Shown here piece after piece: positions 1-11,144 of a stretch of 64,000 nucleotides of DNA. How positions within the stretch are numbered: the first letter of the stretch is position 1; the number at the start of each line of letters is the position of its first letter. The DNA is from Tetrapyrgos nigripes (lineage: Eukaryota; Basidiomycota; Agaricomycetes; Agaricales; Campanellaceae). The translations under genes and the position numbers were made by a program. The stretch lies in assembly GCA_013368315.1 (NCBI GenBank), contig JAACJM010000359.1:1-64000 (forward strand), read 5' to 3'. Below the pieces are notes generated by a model. The model was not told where the DNA came from. It saw only the letters and a list, made by a program, of their open reading frames with translations, and did no database searches.

Positions 1-1810
1 AATACTCTGTCCCACTTGATCTTGTGGAACATATCTCCCTTGTACACCCAATCGTTACTTTCGGGATAGATTCGGGTAGTAACCTCAACCTAGATGTCAC
101 TGCACATGGGAGAAGTCTCCGTGCTCAGAGATCAACTCGTGATAATGGGACCGAACCTGAGGTTAATTCTGGAGTGATCGACGAGAGCTGCGCGACGAAG
201 GTTACTCCGGCGTGTTTACAAGCTTTGTATAGGATTTCCAACACACCTGCTACTCAATCCAGTAACAGAATCGGTGTCCCGGGGCTTATTCAACAATGGG
301 CACAGGTATTTGGATTTACCTTTATCTCTATCTTTCTCTTGACTGAATTTAATTGTAGAAAGCCGATCTCAATGCATTCCTGGAAAGGTACAGACCAGAC
401 ATGGATCCCAATACCACCTTTTCGTTGGAAACCTTGACTGGAGGAGAAGATCCGCAGGGACCTGATAAGGCTGGATCTGAGGCTGTAGGTTTTCTTCTCC
501 GTCAATTATTTTAGCAATACCCAATTTCTTCTCCTTCCAACCTTCCTTAGAACCTCGACATTCAATATACCGTGGGCCTCGCTACCGGTGTACCAACTAC
601 CTTCATATCGGCAGGATGTGCTCTATGTGATGGTGCTCACGGATTCTTGGACGTCGTGGAGTTCATTTCCAATCAAACCAATCCCCCACAGGTTATTAGT
701 ATGAGCTATGGATTTACGGAGGAAGAGATTAGTCCTGACTTGGCGAAGTATGTATTTCTTTACTCTTGCAATACTCGTGTGAACATGGTCCTGACAGTAC
801 CTTGCATCTTCCAGGCGTATCTGCGACGCATACATGGCTCTCACTGCGCGTGGTGTGAGTCTTATCTTTGGCTCTGGTGAGTGATAGGTTCCGCTTAGCG
901 AAGCGGTGGTATAAACGAGGTTCTTCAGGTGATGCAGGCGTTTCTGGTGCTATACCAGGGAGTGAGTTGTTCTCGCCTCTCCTCGGTAAGGCGGGTTGCT
1001 AATTGTTTAAGCATAGATGAAACAACCTGTACTTCCTTTGTCCCCACCTTCCCCGGTGGCTGTCCTTATATCACCTCCGTCGGCGGTACCCAAGGCATCT
1101 CTCCCGAAGTCGCAACTAACTTCAGCAGCGGAGGTTTCTCCAACGTATTCTCCCAACCATCTTTCCAGCAACCCTTCGTTTCTGCTTATCTAGAATCTAC
1201 GGGAGTGGAAGACACCTACGCAGGTCGATTCAACGCTAGTGGGCGTGGCTTTCCAGACGTTTCTACTCAAGCTAATCATATCCAAATTGTCGTTGGAGGG
1301 AATTTTACGGAGATTTGGGGAACGTCGGCTTCGGGGCCAATATTTGCGAGTATGATTGCGTTGGTTAATGATAGGTTGATTGGTGCGGGAAGCCACCTTT
1401 GGGGTATTTGAATCCTTTGTGAGTATGAAGTGATCGTCCTGTTTACACAGTTCTGATGTCTTGCAGCCTCTACGCCAATCCTCAGATATTCAATGATATT
1501 ACGAGCGGAAATAATCCTGGATGTTCGTTTCTCGGTTGTCTGTATTGCTTCCCCGTTCATTGACCCCTGCTACAGGTAATACTGAAGGTTTCAACGCTAC
1601 CAAAGGATGTGAGTACTTCCGTGGCTCTGCCTCGTTCAAATCAAATCTGACCGAGAAATAATCTTCGTGCACGATTACTTTAGGGGATCCCGTAAGTACA
1701 ACTTTCTACTTATATCATCAAAAAAAATCTCTGAAGTCCAACATTTCTAGATCACCGGTCTGGGTACACCCAACTTTGAAGCATTACTGCTTGCTGCTGG
1801 AATTGCCTGA
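1..1810 (+). pseudogene. Sedolisin (S53) tripeptidyl peptidase, copy 1, frameshifted and cut by window edge
   Basis: This is the 3' three quarters of a sedolisin gene, a secreted acid serine-carboxyl peptidase. Exons read as 1-305, 359-484, 551-747, 815-876, 929-961, 1017-1418, 1467-1522, 1576-1608, 1684-1691 and 1751-1810, all with GT-AG introns. The catalytic Glu/Asp motif SEANLDIQY spans the intron at 485-550; the Asp of GSGDAGVSGA and the Ser of GTSASGP are present. Relative to the copy at 37420-39804 one G is missing in the G-run at about 1387-1390. The frame therefore leaves the conserved GKPPLGYLNP path and stops at 1409-1411, about 30 residues after the catalytic Ser and before the C-terminal calcium-site region. 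The deletion is seen directly; loss of function is inferred. The gene may be complete at its 5' end beyond the window. Confidence 0.9.
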
Positions 1811-2076
1811 ACACTTCACTACTGCTTAGTATAGTAGGAAGGAAGACTCTGTCTTATGTTGTTACTTCGTGAATGTTGATTCTTCTTACCGTTGAAGAGA
1901 CCCGAGAACGTCCCTGACAGTACGGCGTTATGTTCTTCCTTACAGACCTGGCATGGTCCCGCGGCCCCAAGCCCCTAAGCGGAAGTTGAGTATGATGTCA
2001 TTGCGCACTCCGTTTCCCGGATGCCAAGTGCCTGCCAGTCTTGTGCCAGCCTTCCAAGCGCACTAAAAACCTGCTG
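1..2076 (+). repeat. Segmental duplication, partner of 37995-40070
   Basis: Bases 1-2076 match 37995-40070 in the same orientation, with about a dozen differences (two one-base indels and roughly nine substitutions). Identity covers exons, introns and about 265 bases of 3' flank. It ends abruptly after the shared CTAAAAACCTGCTG: this copy continues AGAACTGGG, the other CTATTTGTC. The left limit of the duplication lies outside the window. Confidence 0.95.
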
Positions 2077-2353
2077 AGAACTGGGAGGAAAAAATGTCGG
2101 AACGGCGTTTAAACCACACAATAGTGTACCTTGTCTAAAGAGAGGAGGAAAGAAAACCAAATATACACTAGAACGGAGAAGGAAACCCCCTCTCCAAGCA
2201 CTCTAGCAACGCCAGCAGATGCCTATGCTGCGTCTACGCCTGCAGCTGACGAAACGCAGTTTTTTTCCACTACGAAAATTTTCGGTGCGATACGTATAGC
2301 AGGGAACGATACTAAACGGATACTAATTCAAACTCCGATCACCGGCAATTGTA

Positions 2354-2563
2354 CAGTGGGTCAAAAAATTGTCCACATGTTTCGCATTTTTGGAAAGATT
2401 GCCAATTTAAGCAATACTGAGTAGAGATATTGAAATGTGGTCAGTGATGGGCAGAACGCCCTTGATAAGAGCTACAATAATCTGTTTTATTTGTCCTATT
2501 TGGCTCAAAACTCATGGAGATATGATTGATTTAAAATGGTATGTCATTTGGACAATTTTTTGA
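2354..2563 (+). repeat. Left terminal inverted repeat of Tc1/mariner copy 1
   Basis: This 210-bp end matches the reverse complement of 3771-3980. The outer 78 bases are identical; substitutions are scattered further in. The outer motif TCAAAAAATTGTCC (2361-2374) reappears in opposite orientation at the inner edge (2550-2563), so each end holds two inverted candidate transposase sites. Confidence 0.9.
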
Positions 2564-2682
2564 GTTGCCACTTCAAAATCAGTATTGTAACTATGTGATG
2601 TCTCATAGATGACATCATAAGTGGAGTTGTACAATGATGCAATGGCTACATCATAATGATATCATAGCTGCCAGCTGGACCA

Positions 2683-2690
2683 TATATAAG
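2683..2690 (+). promoter_or_regulatory. TATA box of the Tc1/mariner transposase
   Basis: TATATAAG lies 34 bases before the ATG at 2724 and just inside the left inverted repeat. Its position favours the ATG at 2724 over the in-frame ATGs at 2634 and 2637, which lie upstream of the box. Confidence 0.6.
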
Positions 2691-2723
2691 GGCATCCAGT
2701 TGTTCTATAGCCCTCATCAAATC

Positions 2724-3740
2724 ATGAGACCCATCACATCCACCCAGAAAGACAATATCCTCTCTCTCCTCCAAACTTCTGCTTCATCCAGGGAAATCTC
2801 TGCTAAAACTGGGGTATCCAAGTCAAAGATTGCTTCTCTGGCCAAAGAGATGTATCCTGACAAGGAGAACCATCAAGCAGGGCGTCCTAGAAAGCTGTCT
2901 ACCACTGATGAACGTGCTGCTATCCAACAAATCAACACTGGCAAAGCTGAAAATGCTACAGAAGTGGCCAGAAACATCAATCCCCTCCTTGACCAACCTG
3001 TCTCCACCCAAACCATTCGAAATTCCCTTCTCAGGCATGATGTGGACACATCTAAAACGAAGAAGAAGCCCAAACTCACTGCAGCTCACAGGAAGGCTCG
3101 TTTAAACTTTGCACAGAAGTACAGAAACTGGACTGTGGATGACTGGAAAAGGGTTATTTGGTCAGATGAGACTAAAATCAATCGATATGGGTCAGATGGA
3201 CAGCAGTATGTGTGGGGGAGGAAGGGTGAATCCTTGGGAGAGAGAAATGTGGTGGAAACAGTCAAATTTGGAGGAGGAAATATCATGGTGTGGGGATGTA
3301 TGGGGTGGGAAGGAGTTGGAAACATGGCAGAGGTGGAGGGCAGGATGAATGCAGAGCAGTATGTGGACATTTTGGAGAACAACCTTCTGGAGAGCATGGA
3401 TATTTTGGGTGTTGATCCAGAGGTGGCCATTTTTCAGCAAGACAATGATCCTAAACACAAGTCAAAACTGGCCACCAAGTGGTTTGAAGACAACAACATC
3501 CATTGCATGAGCTGGCCTGCTCAATCTCCTGACCTGAACCCCATTGAACACCTCTGGACAACCCTCAAACACAAGCTCAATGGATATGACACAGCACCCT
3601 CTGGAGTTTGGGAAATATGGGACAGAGCAGCTGAAAAGTGGGATGAAATCACAGAAGAAGATTGTCAGAAATTGATCAGGAGCATGCCTAGAAGGATTGA
3701 GGCTGTGTTGAAGGCCAAAGGAGGGCATACCAAGTACTGA
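2724..3740 (+). CDS. Tc1/mariner-family transposase (DD34E), copy 1
   Basis: Uninterrupted 338-residue transposase, the usual length for Tc1 proteins. An N-terminal helix-turn-helix pair covers about residues 1-110, with GRPRKL after the first helix domain. The catalytic domain follows: WSDETK (first Asp), FQQDNDPKHKS (second Asp) and SPDLNPIEHLW (Glu, DD34E spacing). The protein cuts and pastes the element at TA. Translation could start at 2634, but the TATA box at 2683 makes 2724 the likelier start. The protein is almost identical to that of the copy at 14195-15211; the one difference noticed (Asp/Asn) lies upstream of this start. An active element is plausible. Confidence 0.95.
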   Translation: MRPITSTQKDNILSLLQTSASSREISAKTGVSKSKIASLAKEMYPDKENHQAGRPRKLSTTDERAAIQQINTGKAENATEVARNINPLLDQPVSTQTIRNSLLRHDVDTSKTKKKPKLTAAHRKARLNFAQKYRNWTVDDWKRVIWSDETKINRYGSDGQQYVWGRKGESLGERNVVETVKFGGGNIMVWGCMGWEGVGNMAEVEGRMNAEQYVDILENNLLESMDILGVDPEVAIFQQDNDPKHKSKLATKWFEDNNIHCMSWPAQSPDLNPIEHLWTTLKHKLNGYDTAPSGVWEIWDRAAEKWDEITEEDCQKLIRSMPRRIEAVLKAKGGHTKY

Positions 3741-3770
3741 GCTAGCACTTTCTGTATTTTCACTTGCATG

Positions 3771-3980
3771 TCAAAAAATTGTCCAAATGACATACCATTT
3801 TAAATCAGTCATATCTCCATGAGTTTTAAGCCAAATAAGACAAAACAGACAGAATATTGTAGCGTTTATCAAGGGCTTTCTGCCCATCACTGACCACATT
3901 TTAATATCTCTACTCAGTATTGCTTAAATTGGCAATCTTTCCAAAAATGCGAAACATGTGGACAATTTTTTGACCCACTG
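3771..3980 (-). repeat. Right terminal inverted repeat of Tc1/mariner copy 1
   Basis: This is the inverted partner of 2354-2563, ending CCCACTG immediately before the TA duplication. It carries the 14-base motif at its inner (3771-3784) and outer (3960-3973) edges, in opposite orientations. Confidence 0.9.
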
Positions 3981-4073
3981 TATTCCGTAGTGTAGTCAGC
4001 TGTTTAAATACACGTCATATGGCTATATTAAGCTGTGCCACATGGCCATCAAAGTAATTTGGCTTTGCGAGCG

Positions 4074-4112
4074 TGCGGAAAGTGTCTGCACCTGCAAACG
4101 ACACTTTCCGCA
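4074..4112. repeat. Perfect inverted repeat (hairpin)
   Basis: TGCGGAAAGTGTC at 4074-4086 pairs with GACACTTTCCGCA at 4100-4112: a 13-bp stem with a 13-base loop. No T-run follows and no gene ends nearby, so its role is unknown. Confidence 0.8.
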
Positions 4113-4432
4113 TTCCTGAAAGGCTACGCGTTACACGAAAAAGTCAAGTAAGATTCAAAGCCCATGATAAGCTAGTCTAAATAAATCAGCGATGGGTGTA
4201 AGTATAACAATCCCTGTTAGAATAGTCATGTCAAGTCAGTCAAGTAATCACACTCCGGAATCAAACAGCTCAAGGTACTTGAACATTCCTTTCATATATA
4301 ATTATATTAGTCCTACCAATCAAACTGAGGAAATCCATATTTAGCAATTATAATATTCACTTCCAGCCAGTTTCTGTTCCAAACCAGCCAGCCTTCACTC
4401 AATCAGCTCAGGTACAATCTAGTTTTAGTACT

Positions 4433-4627
4433 TTGACCTTTGAGTATTTACAAAATTCCAACAAGAGAAATCCAAAGAAGTGTCCTAAATGTAATAGTGG
4501 AGAGAGTTGTCCAGGAAGAAGAGGTGCACAATTTTGTAAAAGCCCTTGTAGAGACTGTGGTAAAGTTAGTTGCAGGGGGAGGAATCCCAAGAAGCCCAAG
4601 GTGCCATGCTACAATAGAACTGATTGA
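4433..4627 (+). CDS. Small cysteine-rich protein, hypothetical
   Basis: 64 codons rich in Cys, Lys and Arg, with CPKC, CPGRRG, KSPCRDCG and SCRGRN arranged like one or two small zinc-binding knots. Similar C-terminal tails (CRDCGK...CRGRN) occur, as far as I recall, in short transposon-associated proteins of agaric fungi. No signal peptide or membrane segment is seen. An AT-rich TATATAATTATATT stretch lies about 130 bases upstream. It may be the last exon of a decayed gene. Confidence 0.3.
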   Translation: MTFEYLQNSNKRNPKKCPKCNSGESCPGRRGAQFCKSPCRDCGKVSCRGRNPKKPKVPCYNRTD

Positions 4628-4870
4628 AACATATTCATGTACAGAATATACATATATGTTCCCTTTTCCTCTTTTTTTTCGATTGTTTTGAGCATTAAGT
4701 AATTTAGTTGTAGCAAAACCCACAGTAGATATCATTGTGTAGTCCACATATGAGTAAAAAGCTATCTACCCAATGGACATTAGTGGCACTCACTGCGATG
4801 TGGCTGAGAGCCGATGGTATAATGTGTCGAACGCGCGCGCGCATGTGGCACATCATAATGTCAGAGCTGA

Positions 4871-4906
4871 CTAATCGGACTTCGGGAACCAAACCGGTCC
4901 GATTAG
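4871..4906. repeat. Perfect 10-bp inverted repeat
   Basis: CTAATCGGAC (4871-4880) and GTCCGATTAG (4897-4906) flank a 16-base spacer. An alternating CG run (about 4831-4841) lies shortly before it. Possible MITE core or binding site; function unknown. Confidence 0.7.
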
Positions 4907-5457
4907 TATCCCACCTGCCTTTCCTGGAATTTTCGCGGCAGCATTACTTGTCTGGTGCTGCGCTGCGTTTGGAGGCAATAAAAAACACTGATGGAGTATC
5001 TACATACACTACATACAGTACTGAGTCAAATAACGGCGGGGGAGTGCATATGTACTCCTGTACTCCTTACCTTCCGCTTTGAGAATTTTAGTATCGCAGC
5101 CGTAGCGCCGGATCGGGATTTGCCGGTACTTCCGAAAGCGTTAGAGTTTTTCTCGCAACCTTTGCAAACTGGTATTAAGCTCATTACAAGTGCGTAAGTA
5201 CGGGTATGTACAACACAAATATGAATCAGAATCTCTCAAGAATCTCTCTTTCTCCCCCTCTTTCCCCTCCTTCCTTTTTGGGATTTTTTCCTCTCCTCTT
5301 CCTTTTTTGTATTTTTACTCCCCTCCTTTTAGTATCGCGCCAAATTTTCTGTTTACCAGTTGTTAAGGTGGCTTCGGAAAATCCCGAGACTGAGTCCTAG
5401 ACTCTGAAAGCCGAATAAACAGAACTTATTCCGCCAGGAAAATATGGGTACCCTCCA

Positions 5458-7275
5458 ATGTCCTCTATCGCTCCTGAGAATCCTCCTCAGACGGCCCCTC
5501 AGCCCTCTCTGAACGGGGACCACCCACAACCACAAGAAAGCCCCCTGAGGCAACGCTCTGCTAAACGCGCACATATCGGAGAAGGCCATATTGACACACG
5601 CCCTCTAGAAGCGGTAAAGCTCACTCCCACAAAGAAGCCCCAATACAATCTCACTGAATAACAGCAGGTGCCTAACCGCCGTCTCACCGATGACAGCAAT
5701 GACGAGGACGAGGCAGTGCAGGAGGAAAATCGCGTCTCACGCCCATTCCCGCAAAATCACCGTACCTATGCGCAAGTGCTTCTACCAGACCGTAGCCAGG
5801 AACCCAACCCCGAGCTTACTCCTGAAGTGACCGCCCCCAGGCCCGTGCCCATCCAGCCCATCACCATTAACTCTAATGTCACTGTGGTGGAGGAGGAGGA
5901 AACGGATGACGAAAGATCGGACATGATACTGAGCACGCCACCACCTGTCCCTCGTACCCCAGACAAACGCTCGCGACAAAACGTGCGAGGTATCCCAGGC
6001 AACCCTAGAGACCTATCCTCCCCAACACCACCTCTCAGCGAGCCCCGTGAACCAGACGAGGCCTATAAGGCACCTGATCCACATAAATGGGTGTCCCGAG
6101 GCCCCTACTACGCGAATCTCAACCCTCACTGCCAACGTACCAGGAGCGGCCCATTACCCATCCACCCAGAAGCTGTCCCTGCTCACACAAACACGGAATT
6201 CCCCAAAATTTTCCTTACCCACACTGATCAGATGGCAGGTTACACCCCATCCCAGATCCAAAACTTCACCGAGAATCCTGACAAATACACAGCGGTCATG
6301 TTCCATGGGGCAGGGCAGGACCACTTCGCCACCCACAACACCAAAATCCCCATATTCCTCAGTGACTTCATAAAAGGGGTCAAGATGCCTAACGAACCAG
6401 AAGATGACAACAACTTCCACATCATCTCCCCTGCCTCACCTCGAGGAGCCCCAAAGGATTTTCGGAAGTTCTCGCCCCCATACGTCACGTTCATTGCTGG
6501 ACTTTCCAAGGCCAAGAAGGACTTCCTCCTCTATGAGCAGACTTTCTCACTCTCAGAGGAGGTTGCTCTCCACTTCATGCTCGTGTCACCTGTTGGTAAT
6601 AACTCATGGTATATCGCCAACTTCACCGCAGGCTTCCTAAACCCTGGCGAGAAGGAACGTCTCGAGACCCTGGCGACCATCGTCAGTGATTGTTGGAAGG
6701 ACCGTGCGTTTTGTGCGGCCACCGACCGCCTCTATACCATCTCGGGCGGACCTTCCAATGACCCAGACGCAGTCCTCAAACGTGCAGTCGCTACCACTAG
6801 TACATGGGACCTCACCATCCTCCGTCAAGGTGTTACACCCAACTCAGACCCTGACGACCCAGCCCACGAAAATGCCCAATTCATCTTCCAACTGAGCGGA
6901 TCCCCCCTCAGCGCTAACCCTGACGAACACGAGAAATGGTGCCAGATAATCCGTAACAAGATCTACACTGTCTATGGGGACACAATTGTCAAGAGTGCGA
7001 AGCAGACCGTTGGATGCATTTGGTGCAAAGCTGAGGACCACTTCTCCCATGCCTGCCTCTTTAACTTCACTGAGGGCTGGTATGGTCCCGGACGCCCACG
7101 AGACGAGGAGCCAGATACCACTAAAAAGGTACAGGACTCCGTCAATGATAGTGACCTGAACCCCCAAGACTGGGCTGCCTTTGCAACCCGAGGCCATGGT
7201 AGAGGTCGAGGCAACTCTCGTGGACGGGGAAATGGTCGTGGTCGTGGCCGTGGTTGTGGTTACCGTGGCTTTTGA
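5458..7275 (+). pseudogene. LINE ORF1 (gag-like RNA-binding protein) with one in-frame stop
   Basis: Reading starts at ATG 5458 and runs about 605 codons to 7275, broken only by a TAA at 5659-5661. The codons after it (CAG CAG) suggest a CAA-to-TAA change within a Gln run. The N-terminal part is Pro/Ser/Asp-rich and probably disordered. A CCHC knuckle (CIWCKAEDHFSHAC) sits near codon 518, followed by a Gly-Arg tail (RGRGNSRGRGNGRG). LINE ORF1 proteins coat the element RNA; that role is known for the family and inferred here. Confidence 0.85.
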
Positions 7276-8216
7276 TTCTAACCTCATAACCAACTTACAA
7301 TGCCCCTACCTATGCCCTACCACTCAAAATCTATGTCTAGTCTACCCAAAACAAATGTATTCACCTGCAGGTACATGCAGCATGGCTACCTGAATACAAC
7401 TATCTTACTCTCCCATACCTAAATGACTGAATGTTCAGGTTCAGTCTGGTTTTGCGTGACCATGGCGCACTACCGAAATCTCTCCGTGAACCTACACTTA
7501 CTGATTTGACAGGACAGTTCACGGATCGGCCTATTGAGTGGTGCACTGGCGCGCCCAACCCCAACCCTATGTCTACAATACTCCCCCCTGAACGGGTCTA
7601 TTGTAGCTGTAGGGAGCCTATCGACACGTCGAAACCAACGCCTGGCAAGCCTAGGTGGAGTGTCCCCTTTATCCTGCTACAAACTTAACAACTACAGATG
7701 ATATAAACTTACATTCCCGACGGTACGACGGTGTCATGAATCCCTTCATGCCTTTGCTTCTAGACCCTGTTCCTTGTTCTCCTTTCATCATTCTTCTCCC
7801 TTCCATCATTCTTCTCCCTTCCATCATTCTTCTCCCTTCCATCATTCTTCGCTTCTTTGGTTCTAGATCATGTTCCTTGTACCTATGGCTTCCATCTTCT
7901 TTGATGCATCATTTCTCTGATTGACAGATCATATCTGTACCTGTTACACATATTGACATCACTTAGATACCTGATTATCATTCCTTGATTGTTTCCATCA
8001 GTACCTGCTGATCTAATCTTGTTCTCCTTCGCACTTTTGTATATATACTCCAGGGCTTTGTAGATAGTTCCTCAGTCTGTCCACTTCTGTCCCTCTGATC
8101 CATACTGCTCAGCATTGTCCTCAGTACTATGTAGACTCTGGCCCAGTACTGGCTTACTCATCTATACCATCTATTTGCCTTATTGCTTCGTCTTTGGTTC
8201 CTGTGTGGTGGCCTGA
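7276..8216. other. Long spacer between LINE ORF1 and ORF2
   Basis: About 940 bases without a conserved ORF. It contains an 18-bp microsatellite (about 7786-7852) and TATA-like TATATATACTCC at about 8041, which might serve an internal promoter. The spacer is unusually long for a two-ORF LINE. Confidence 0.5.
7786..7852. repeat. 18-bp tandem repeat
   Basis: About 3.7 head-to-tail copies of CCATCATTCTTCTCCCTT inside the LINE inter-ORF spacer. Confidence 0.85.
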
Positions 8217-10151
8217 GAGGCATCCAGTCCCTATCTGAACCTGTTCTTGACAGACGGTAACAGATATAGGCGGGCTGGAGATGCAGGAGAAGCTCCAGGC
8301 TCCACCGTTGGCCAGAGCTTTGCTGATCACACATCCCCAGTTTTCGGAAACGGACTAGGTATTGACCTCCGTGACTTGACTGGGGCTGCTTCGCAAACAG
8401 ACCCGGACGAGGAACAGAAGTCACTACCATCCACAGCCATGGATGTGCCAACATCCAGCACTGGAGACGGAACGTCTCTATCGTCACCTCTTAGCCAGGA
8501 TGACGAGCTGCAGAACGCAGTCAGAACACGGAACGTGTTTGCTGAACAGACACACTTGCTGGGAGGCCTGAGTTGGAACGACTCTTGCATGTTGTCAGAC
8601 ATAGACATCACTAATGGTGACCATCTAAATGAGGTCAGAGAAACCATGCGTAGAATTGACGCCTTGCTAAATGAGGCTACACAAAATCCACAACACCCTC
8701 TACCTACTGGTACTGAGAATACAGGCACCACCCTAAACGTCGGTGACCCAGACCCTCCTGATATTACCCAACAGAACAGCTCTGGTAGTGTCCCCAAACA
8801 ACGAGGTAACTGCAGAGCCAGGCGCCAAAATACCAAGACAAATGTCAGAGCTGCTATCTGGGTTGCCTCCCTAAATATGAGGGGATACTCTAGCCAAGGA
8901 ACGACCTCACCCCAAGGGAAATGGGACCACGTAAACCAACTAATAAAGGAAAAACATATCGGAGCACTTGCCTTGCAGGAAACACACATGTCAGAGGAGC
9001 GACGACGCCTCCTAGAAAAACGGTACAACCAGAGAATACAGATCTTTGCAACGGCAGGCCCAGAACACGCCTCCTCAAAACGAGGAGTAGCCATAGTCCT
9101 TAACAAGAACAAAGCTGACGTTTCGGACGTCAAGCAGTACGTGATAGTCCCTGGTCGAGCGCTACTTATCCGAACAAACTGGTATAAACAAGGGAAAATC
9201 AACATATTGGCAATTTACGCACCAAATGTCTCTGGTGCAAATGGAAAGGATAACGCCGCATTCTGGGAGCAAATCCAGGAATATTATGAGCATAACCCAA
9301 GAACGCCCAAGCTGGACATTGTCTTGGGAGATATGAACCTAGTCGAAAATGGAATGATTGACCGGATGCCAGCACATGATGACCCTGAAGAAGCGATAGA
9401 CGCTTTGGATGACCTTAAATTGAAGTTTCATTTAAAAGACAGTTGGAGAGACACATACCCAGACACAAAAGCCTTCACCTTCCCTCAAAACAGACCAGGC
9501 TCCCAGTCCAGAATAGACCGAATATACGTCACCGAGAAATTGCTGCCGTTAATGAGGGAATGGAAAATTGAAGCAACGGGAGTGCCAGGAGCTGACCATA
9601 AGCTGATCTCGGTACAGGTGTCAAGTGAAGAAGCACCTTATGTCGGTAAAGGAAGATGGAAACTGCCAAGCCATATCATCAAAGACAAACACCTACAAGG
9701 TTACATCCATGAGCGAGGCCTAAAAGCCCAAACAGAGAATGATAACCTTGCTGAGCGCACCCCATCCCACAACCCACAGACTATCTGGCATAAATACAAA
9801 GTCGACATCCTTGACGCTGCAAGACGTAGAGAAAAAATAGTCGTCCCCCACTACGTCCGCCAGAAGAGGGAAGCAGAAACTGAACTTGAAAGAGTTCTAA
9901 ATGATGACACACTCTTTGATGAAGAACGACTCCTAAGGGTGAATGAACTACAAGAACAAATAGAAACGATAGAGCGACGACAACATCTGAATGCGCGCAA
10001 AGACCTATCAGTTAAACACCGACTGGAGGGAGAAATACCGAGTAGGTATTGGTCTAACATTAATAAAGAGAAAAAGCCAAGGGATATGATATACGCATTG
10101 CAAAAGCCAGACCCAACCCCTGACGCTGAGAACACTACCCCAGAAGAACAT
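8217..10151 (+). pseudogene. LINE ORF2, N-terminal part: APE-type endonuclease, cut by insertion
   Basis: Open from 8217 (after TGA 8214-8216); no ATG precedes the coding-looking stretch, and the first in-frame ATG is near 8439, so the start is uncertain. The endonuclease/exonuclease/phosphatase fold shows SLNMRGY, ALQETHM, LGDMNLVE, SRIDRIYVT and GADHKLISV, covering the catalytic Asn, Glu, Asp/Asn and His residues. Such enzymes nick target DNA for target-primed reverse transcription. A Lys/Glu-rich linker follows, and the frame is cut at 10151 by the 22.1-kb insertion, after which foreign codons run to a stop at 10194-10196. The RT part resumes at 32259. Confidence 0.9.
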
Positions 10152-10163
10152 CACAAAAAATGC
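10152..10163 (+). repeat. Left terminal inverted repeat of the 22.1-kb insertion
   Basis: CACAAAAAATGC, the reverse complement of 32245-32256 except for one base, directly after the AT duplication at 10150-10151. Confidence 0.65.
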
Positions 10164-10877
10164 AAAAAAATTGCAACTGTGTATAACCCTGTGTAAAGTC
10201 TCAGAATCATAATGACAACTTATTGTTTATTGTACTTTCACTGGAATTATTTTCGTTGCCTTTCAATAGCTGGTGAGTTGTGCGAAATGGTTTTGCTACA
10301 TAGCAGCAGCCAAAATAATTTTCGGCAGCTTCTAGGGATGTGTAAGGTTTGCAAAAGGTTTACGATGAAACGACAAAACTATACAAGAGAGGTGGAATCA
10401 TTCCGGGTAAATGGGAAGATCCATCTTTCTGCCACGCATCTCACAAGCATGTACAAGGGCCGAAAGCTCAGTCGTGCCTGCAAGTTCCGTGAGAATATCC
10501 CATCATTTACTATGGCATTGAAATGTTTTCCTTTCAGGCCTCAGAGTACATCTGAGAAGCTTATGAGGGGATATAGAAGCCAGGAGGATATTATCACTCA
10601 TATTCCTCAGAAAGTCCAGACTGCCTATCACTTGTAGATCTATAATGAACTGTACAAGCCCACACAAACATGCTGGCAGAGTATCACACCATACAATTGT
10701 CTTCATTGTCTGCTCACTGATAACTCACAGAAGTTCTATACTTCTTTCCAGACAGAAATTAGAGAACTCTCCATCCCATTAACTATTGATGTCATAACAG
10801 AGAAAGAGCTAAAGGTAATTGAGCAAGTCTTAGACGTGATGAAGACTTGACGCTGTGCATCATTGACTCGGAAGCGG
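10164..10877. other. Left subterminal region of the insertion
   Basis: One plus-strand reading of about 140 codons (10212-10637) has a Cys/Lys-rich stretch (LLGMCKVCKRF) but matches nothing I recognise; it may be a remnant of an element-encoded exon. No other gene is apparent. The repeated GTGTATAACCCTGTGTAAA pattern at 10180-10198 could be a subterminal binding motif. Confidence 0.35.
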
Positions 10878-11144
10878 GCAGCGACGGTGACGATGGCGCG
10901 GTTGAGAAGCAGATGGCGACGGTGACAATGGCGCGGTTGAGAAGCAGACGGCGATGGTGACGATGGCGCGGTTGAGAAGCAGACGGCGACGGTGACGATG
11001 GCGCGGTTGAGAAGCAGACAGCGACGGTGACGATGGCGCGGTTGAGAAGCAGATGGCGACGGTGACGATGGCGCGGTTGAGAAGCAGATGGCGACGGTGA
11101 CGATGGCGCAGTTGAGAAGCAGACGGCGACGGTGACGATGGCGC
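10878..11144. repeat. 35-bp minisatellite, about 7.6 copies
   Basis: Units of the type GGCGACGGTGACGATGGCGC followed by GGTTGAGAAGCAGAC. Because 35 is not a multiple of three, each unit shifts frame, yet the minus strand stays open through the whole array. It replaces or extends the 3' end of the minus-strand gene fragment next to it. Confidence 0.95.

Larger units (their letters stand above)
2354..3980 (+). mobile_element. Tc1/mariner transposon, copy 1 (1627 bp)
   Basis: The element is flanked by the TA target duplication at 2352-2353 and 3981-3982 and starts CAGTGGGTCAAAAAATTG. Inverted repeats of about 210 bp (2354-2563 and 3771-3980) surround one transposase gene. A second copy of exactly the same length lies inverted at 13955-15581. 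Intact ends, an intact ORF and near identity between the copies imply recent movement. Confidence 0.97.
3983..5457. other. Intergenic stretch with hairpins and one small ORF
   Basis: No conserved long gene is visible. It holds two perfect inverted repeats (4074-4112 and 4871-4906, listed separately), a small cysteine-rich ORF (4433-4627) and a pyrimidine-rich tract at about 5225-5330 that may belong to the LINE 5' untranslated region. The exact 5' end of the LINE could not be fixed. Confidence 0.5.
5458..10151 (+). mobile_element. Tad1-like LINE retrotransposon, 5' half
   Basis: This half carries ORF1 (5458-7275) and the endonuclease part of ORF2 (open from 8217). The same element resumes at 32259 with the reverse transcriptase part. 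Both halves lie on the plus strand, and codon 10149-10151 joins codon 32259 in frame. The ORF1 plus APE endonuclease-RT-RNase H layout fits Tad1-group LINEs of fungi. The true 5' end may lie some tens to hundreds of bases upstream of 5458. Confidence 0.9.

Noticed and set aside
10212..10637. 141-codon plus-strand reading at the left of the insertion as a gene
   Set aside because: No ATG context, splice structure or recognisable domain; kept only as part of an unexplained stretch.
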